From assembly GCA_003600225.1 (NCBI GenBank), contig QZFT01000035.1, forward strand, positions 30,121 to 94,120: a DNA stretch of 64,000 nucleotides, given 5' to 3'. Positions 61,580 through 64,000 of this stretch are shown in pieces (within the stretch, counting starts at the first letter, position 1; each line of letters starts with the position of its first letter). Source of the DNA: Pseudonocardiaceae bacterium YIM PH 21723 (lineage in GTDB: Bacteria; Actinomycetota; Actinomycetes; Mycobacteriales; Pseudonocardiaceae). The position numbers were made by a program, and so were the translations under genes. The notes under the pieces are model-generated. The model was not told the DNA's origin. It did not search any database and was given only the letters and a program-made list of their open reading frames with translations.

Positions 61580-63304
61580 GTGAGTGATCTGCTCCAGGCG
61601 CCGAAACGCTGGCGGCTGGATGGCATCGGCACAGTACGGGCGATCACCTGGGCCACCCGGGTGGTCGGCCTACTGCTCATCCTGTCCATTGTGCTGCCCT
61701 TCGGCAGGCGGAAGCTCCGCGAGCCGGTGGGAGCGATGCTGGACCTGCCCATCGAGGCCACCCTCGCCGCTCTGCTGATAGGGCTGGCCGCGGGTGTCGG
61801 GCTGTGGATGCTGGCCGCCTCGCTGCGCCGCCGCAAGCGCAGGGCATGGCAACTGGCGGTGATCCTGTGCGTGGTCGTCATCGGGCTGCACGTCTTCTTC
61901 CGGCACGGGCCGTTCGTGATCGCCGCGGTCACGGTGCTGCTGATCTGCCTGATCACCACCCGGAAGCACTTCATCGCGTACGCCGACCCGGTCGTCGGCA
62001 AGTGGTCCGCAGTGATCGTCTTCACGCAGTTGATCGGCGCCGGTGTGCTGCTCAACCTGGGCATCCTGTGGGCCGCGCACCGCAAGGTGGCCGGCACCCC
62101 GACCTTCCTGGAGAAGCTGCAGCACGCCCTGCTCGCACTCGTCGGCATCACCGGCCCGATCGAGTTCACCAACACCTTCCTGGACGACCTCACCGCCCTG
62201 GTCGGCATCGCGTTCTCCATCGGCGCCGTGCTGCTGGCCGGCTACTTCCTGCTGCGCTCCGCGGAACCCAGTCCCGGCCTGTCCGCCGAGGACCAGGACC
62301 GCATCCGCGAGCTCCTCGGCACCCACGGCGGCCGCGACTCGCTCGGCTACTTCGCGCTGCGCCGGGACAAGTCGGTGGTGTTCTCCCCGACCGGGAAATC
62401 GGCGATCACCTACCGGGTGCTGGCCGGCACCGCACTGGCCTCCGGAGATCCACTGGGTGACGTCGAGGCGTGGCCGGGGGCCATCGAGGAGTTCCTGGAC
62501 CTGTGCCGCAGGCACGCCTGGGTACCCGCCGCGATCGGCTGCTCGGAGCGCGCGGCCACCGTGTGGTCCCGGCACGGCCTGGACGCGCTGGAACTGGGCG
62601 ACGAGGCCGTCGTGGACGCCGGCGCGTTCTCGCTGGACGGCAGGCCCATGCGCGGCGTCCGGCAGGCGGTGAACCGGGTCAAGCGATCCGGCTACGAGGT
62701 CCGGGTCTGCCGGGGCGGGCAGCTGGCCGAGGACAAGCGCGCGGCCGTCGCCGGCCTGGCCGATCACTGGCGCGGCAGCGAGACCGAACGCGGTTATTCG
62801 ATGGCCCTGTCCCGCTTCGCGGACCCGGCCGACCCGGAGTGCGTGGTCGTCACCGCGGAACGAGCAGGCGAGGTCGGCGGCGTGCTGCAGTTCGTGCCGT
62901 GGGGCCCGGACGGCCTGTCGCTGGACATGATGCGGCGGGATTCGACCATCCCGGACAACGGCCTCAACGAGCTGATGATCAGCGAACTGCTGCTGGCCTG
63001 CGGAGATCTGGGCGTGCGCCAGGTATCGCTGAACTTCGCCATGTTCCGCGCCGCCCTGGAACGCGGCGAACGCATCGGCGCCGGCCCGGTCGCCCGCGTC
63101 TGGGCGAGGTTGCTGCGCATCGCCTCGCGCTGGTGGCAGATCGAGAGCCTGTACCGGTTCAACGAGAAATTCCGCCCGCTGTGGATTCCGCGCTACGTGG
63201 TGTTCCCGGCCGTCCGCGACCTACCGCGAATCGCGCTGGCCTGCATGGAGGCCGAAGGATTCGGCGGTCGTCCGCCCGCGTTGCTGCGGTTGCTACGTAA
63301 GTAG
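61580..63304 (+). CDS. MprF/LysX-type DUF2156 membrane protein, tandem paralogue
   Basis: A 574-aa tandem copy of the preceding protein, with the same helices and C-terminal domain (RDSLGYFALRRDKSVVFSP, RPMRGVRQAVNRVKRSGYE, GLNELMISELLLACGDLG, ESLYRFNEKFRPLWIPRY). It differs most in the C-terminal part of the acceptor region, so the two may use different amino acids or lipids. GTG 61580 is the start, the first plausible codon after the hairpin. Confidence 0.87.
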   Translation: MSDLLQAPKRWRLDGIGTVRAITWATRVVGLLLILSIVLPFGRRKLREPVGAMLDLPIEATLAALLIGLAAGVGLWMLAASLRRRKRRAWQLAVILCVVVIGLHVFFRHGPFVIAAVTVLLICLITTRKHFIAYADPVVGKWSAVIVFTQLIGAGVLLNLGILWAAHRKVAGTPTFLEKLQHALLALVGITGPIEFTNTFLDDLTALVGIAFSIGAVLLAGYFLLRSAEPSPGLSAEDQDRIRELLGTHGGRDSLGYFALRRDKSVVFSPTGKSAITYRVLAGTALASGDPLGDVEAWPGAIEEFLDLCRRHAWVPAAIGCSERAATVWSRHGLDALELGDEAVVDAGAFSLDGRPMRGVRQAVNRVKRSGYEVRVCRGGQLAEDKRAAVAGLADHWRGSETERGYSMALSRFADPADPECVVVTAERAGEVGGVLQFVPWGPDGLSLDMMRRDSTIPDNGLNELMISELLLACGDLGVRQVSLNFAMFRAALERGERIGAGPVARVWARLLRIASRWWQIESLYRFNEKFRPLWIPRYVVFPAVRDLPRIALACMEAEGFGGRPPALLRLLRK

Positions 63305-63376
63305 CCAACGTGTGGATGGGGTGAATCTGCGGCGGCAGAAGTTGCTACTGGGACCGATTAGCGCGATCGTGGCGGG

Positions 63377-63529
63377 ATGACAGGTGACAGTGCGACTGAA
63401 ATCACGCCAGGTGCCACCCGCATCCCGCTGCCCAGCGAACTGGCCTCCATGCTCCGCCGCGTACACCGTCACCAGCCGGAACACCCCGCGCAGCCGGACC
63501 CGGAGCCACACCAGCCGAACCACCCGTGA
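63377..63529 (+). CDS. Possible small protein
   Basis: A 50-aa frame with an ATG at 63377 and TGA at 63527-63529. The product starts MTGDSATEITPGATRIPLP and continues SELASMLRRVHRHQPEHPAQ, ending in a Pro/His-rich tail. Codon third positions are GC-rich as expected of coding DNA, but the ribosome site (GGCGGG) is too close to the start. No family is recognised. The rest of the 300-base gap before tRNA-Ser(GCT) shows nothing else. Confidence 0.35.
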   Translation: MTGDSATEITPGATRIPLPSELASMLRRVHRHQPEHPAQPDPEPHQPNHP

Positions 63530-63627
63530 CCTGCGCCGATTCCCCTTAGGGGACCCCGTTTTGATTTTCGTTCGAGGCACCGTGTAATGTTTCTCCTCGG
63601 CGGCCAACGGATCTACCGCAGGCTGCG

Positions 63628-63720
63628 GGAGGCTTCGCCTAGTCCGGTCTATGGCGCCGCACTGCTAATGCGGTTTGGGCTTATCACCCATCCCGGGTTC
63701 AAATCCCGGAGCCTCCGCCA
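63628..63720 (+). tRNA. tRNA-Ser (anticodon GCT)
   Basis: Acceptor stem GGAGGCT/AGCCTCC, anticodon stem CCGCA/TGCGG with loop CTGCTAA (anticodon GCT), long variable arm, T-loop GGTTCAAATCC, and encoded CCA at 63718-63720. It decodes AGC/AGU. Confidence 0.97.
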
Positions 63721-63737
63721 TAAAATTGAATAGCCAC

Positions 63738-63810
63738 GCACTCGTAGCTTAACGGATAGAGCATCTGACTACGGATCAGAAGGTTGCAGGTTCGAATCCT
63801 GCCGAGTGCA
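63738..63810 (+). tRNA. tRNA-Arg (anticodon ACG)
   Basis: 73 bases, acceptor GCACTCG/CGAGTGC, anticodon stem TCTGA/TCAGA with loop CTACGGA (anticodon ACG, first base normally edited to inosine), T-loop GGTTCGAATCC. CCA not encoded. Lies 17 bases after tRNA-Ser(GCT). Confidence 0.97.
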
Positions 63811-63813
63811 CTG

Positions 63814-63862
63814 AAGCACTGAAGCCATGCCCGCAGAGAGCGCGGGCATGGCTTCAGTGCTT
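63814..63862 (+). terminator. 21-bp perfect terminator after the tRNA pair
   Basis: Arms of 21 bp (beginning AAGCACTGAAGCCATGCCCG) are exactly complementary, with loop AGAGAGC and a TTATTA tail. An unusually strong intrinsic terminator for the two tRNAs. Confidence 0.9.
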
Positions 63863-63919
63863 ATTACTGTGGGGGCCAAGCCCCCACACCCCCTGCCGGA
63901 GGGGCTTCGCCCCCCGGAC

Positions 63920-64000
63920 CCCCCTTCGGGACTTCGCTTCGCTCGTCCCCCTTCGGGACTTCGCTTCGCTCGTCCCCCTTCGGGACTTCGCTTCGCTCGT
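63920..64000. repeat. 27-bp tandem repeat, three copies reaching the window end
   Basis: The unit CCCCCTTCGGGACTTCGCTT+CGCTCGT occurs three times without a gap (63920-63946, 63947-63973, 63974-64000) and may continue beyond. Just before it are G/C-rich hairpins (GTGGGGGCCAAGCCCCCAC and GGAGGGGCTTCGCCCC type). No coding frame. Unknown role. Confidence 0.85.

Noticed and set aside
63384..63587. A 67-codon frame before tRNA-Ser(GCT)
   Set aside because: Arg/Ser/Thr/Pro-rich with no ribosome site; the overlapping 50-codon frame at 63377-63529 is a slightly better candidate.
63920..64000. Possible CRISPR array from the 27-bp repeats
   Set aside because: Units are directly adjacent with no spacers and no cas genes are seen.

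Overview
High-GC actinobacterial chromosome, most likely from the order Pseudonocardiales. The evidence is the very high GC content, frequent GTG/TTG starts, and the gene set. It carries the arabinogalactan-type galactan genes (glf, glfT1, glfT2, a Wzm/Wzt exporter) beside bpa, an aminotransferase-like gene and a quinone oxidoreductase, an order resembling the Mycobacterium tuberculosis Rv3777-Rv3783 block. The genus cannot be fixed from sequence alone.

Layout. (1) 1-12.2 kb, secreted and conflict genes. Three secreted trypsin-fold proteins have all lost the catalytic His and Ser. With them are a HAD phosphatase, a decayed toxin-antitoxin-like pair, an L-2-hydroxyglutarate oxidase-like gene, and a 1354-aa polymorphic toxin (ALF repeats, Ala-rich coiled coil, HINT, colicin-D-like C-terminus) followed by its immunity gene and the third pseudoprotease. 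A DUF1906 protein closes the block. (2) 12.6-28.0 kb, a surface-glycan cluster: four glycosyltransferases (three GT2, one GT4), DUF2304, two flippase-like proteins, a WecB-type epimerase, a PIG-L deacetylase, a secreted Cna-B-like protein, and two paralogous DUF6541-type membrane proteins. (3) 28.2-45.6 kb, galactan synthesis and export: glf-glfT2-acyltransferase, a LuxR-type regulator, two secreted cell-wall hydrolases sharing a seven-repeat domain, a catalytically degenerate GlfT2 paralogue, glfT1-wzt-wzm, bpa, an aminotransferase-like protein, a methyltransferase and a quinone oxidoreductase. (4) 45.7-64.0 kb, general metabolism: GNAT, two tandem M28 peptidases, a zinc metallopeptidase, a 5'-nucleotidase, MarR, tRNA-Ser(TGA), GT87, a beta-lactamase-fold hydrolase with a divergent regulator, a ChaA-like antiporter, a HisC/Pat aminotransferase, a dienelactone hydrolase, two tandem MprF/LysX-like membrane synthases, tRNA-Ser(GCT) and tRNA-Arg(ACG).

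How it works together. Galactan would be built on a lipid carrier: Glf makes UDP-galactofuranose, GlfT1 adds the first residues and GlfT2 polymerises. Wzm/Wzt would export the product. The 12.6-28 kb cluster probably makes a second surface glycan.

The least explained structure is non-coding. Long nested palindromes (about 440 and 570 bp, plus a relic) exactly fill intergenic spaces between convergent genes. A second family of four dispersed hairpins shows compensatory base changes. The degenerate GlfT2, the three pseudoproteases and the seven-repeat domain are the most interesting coding observations.
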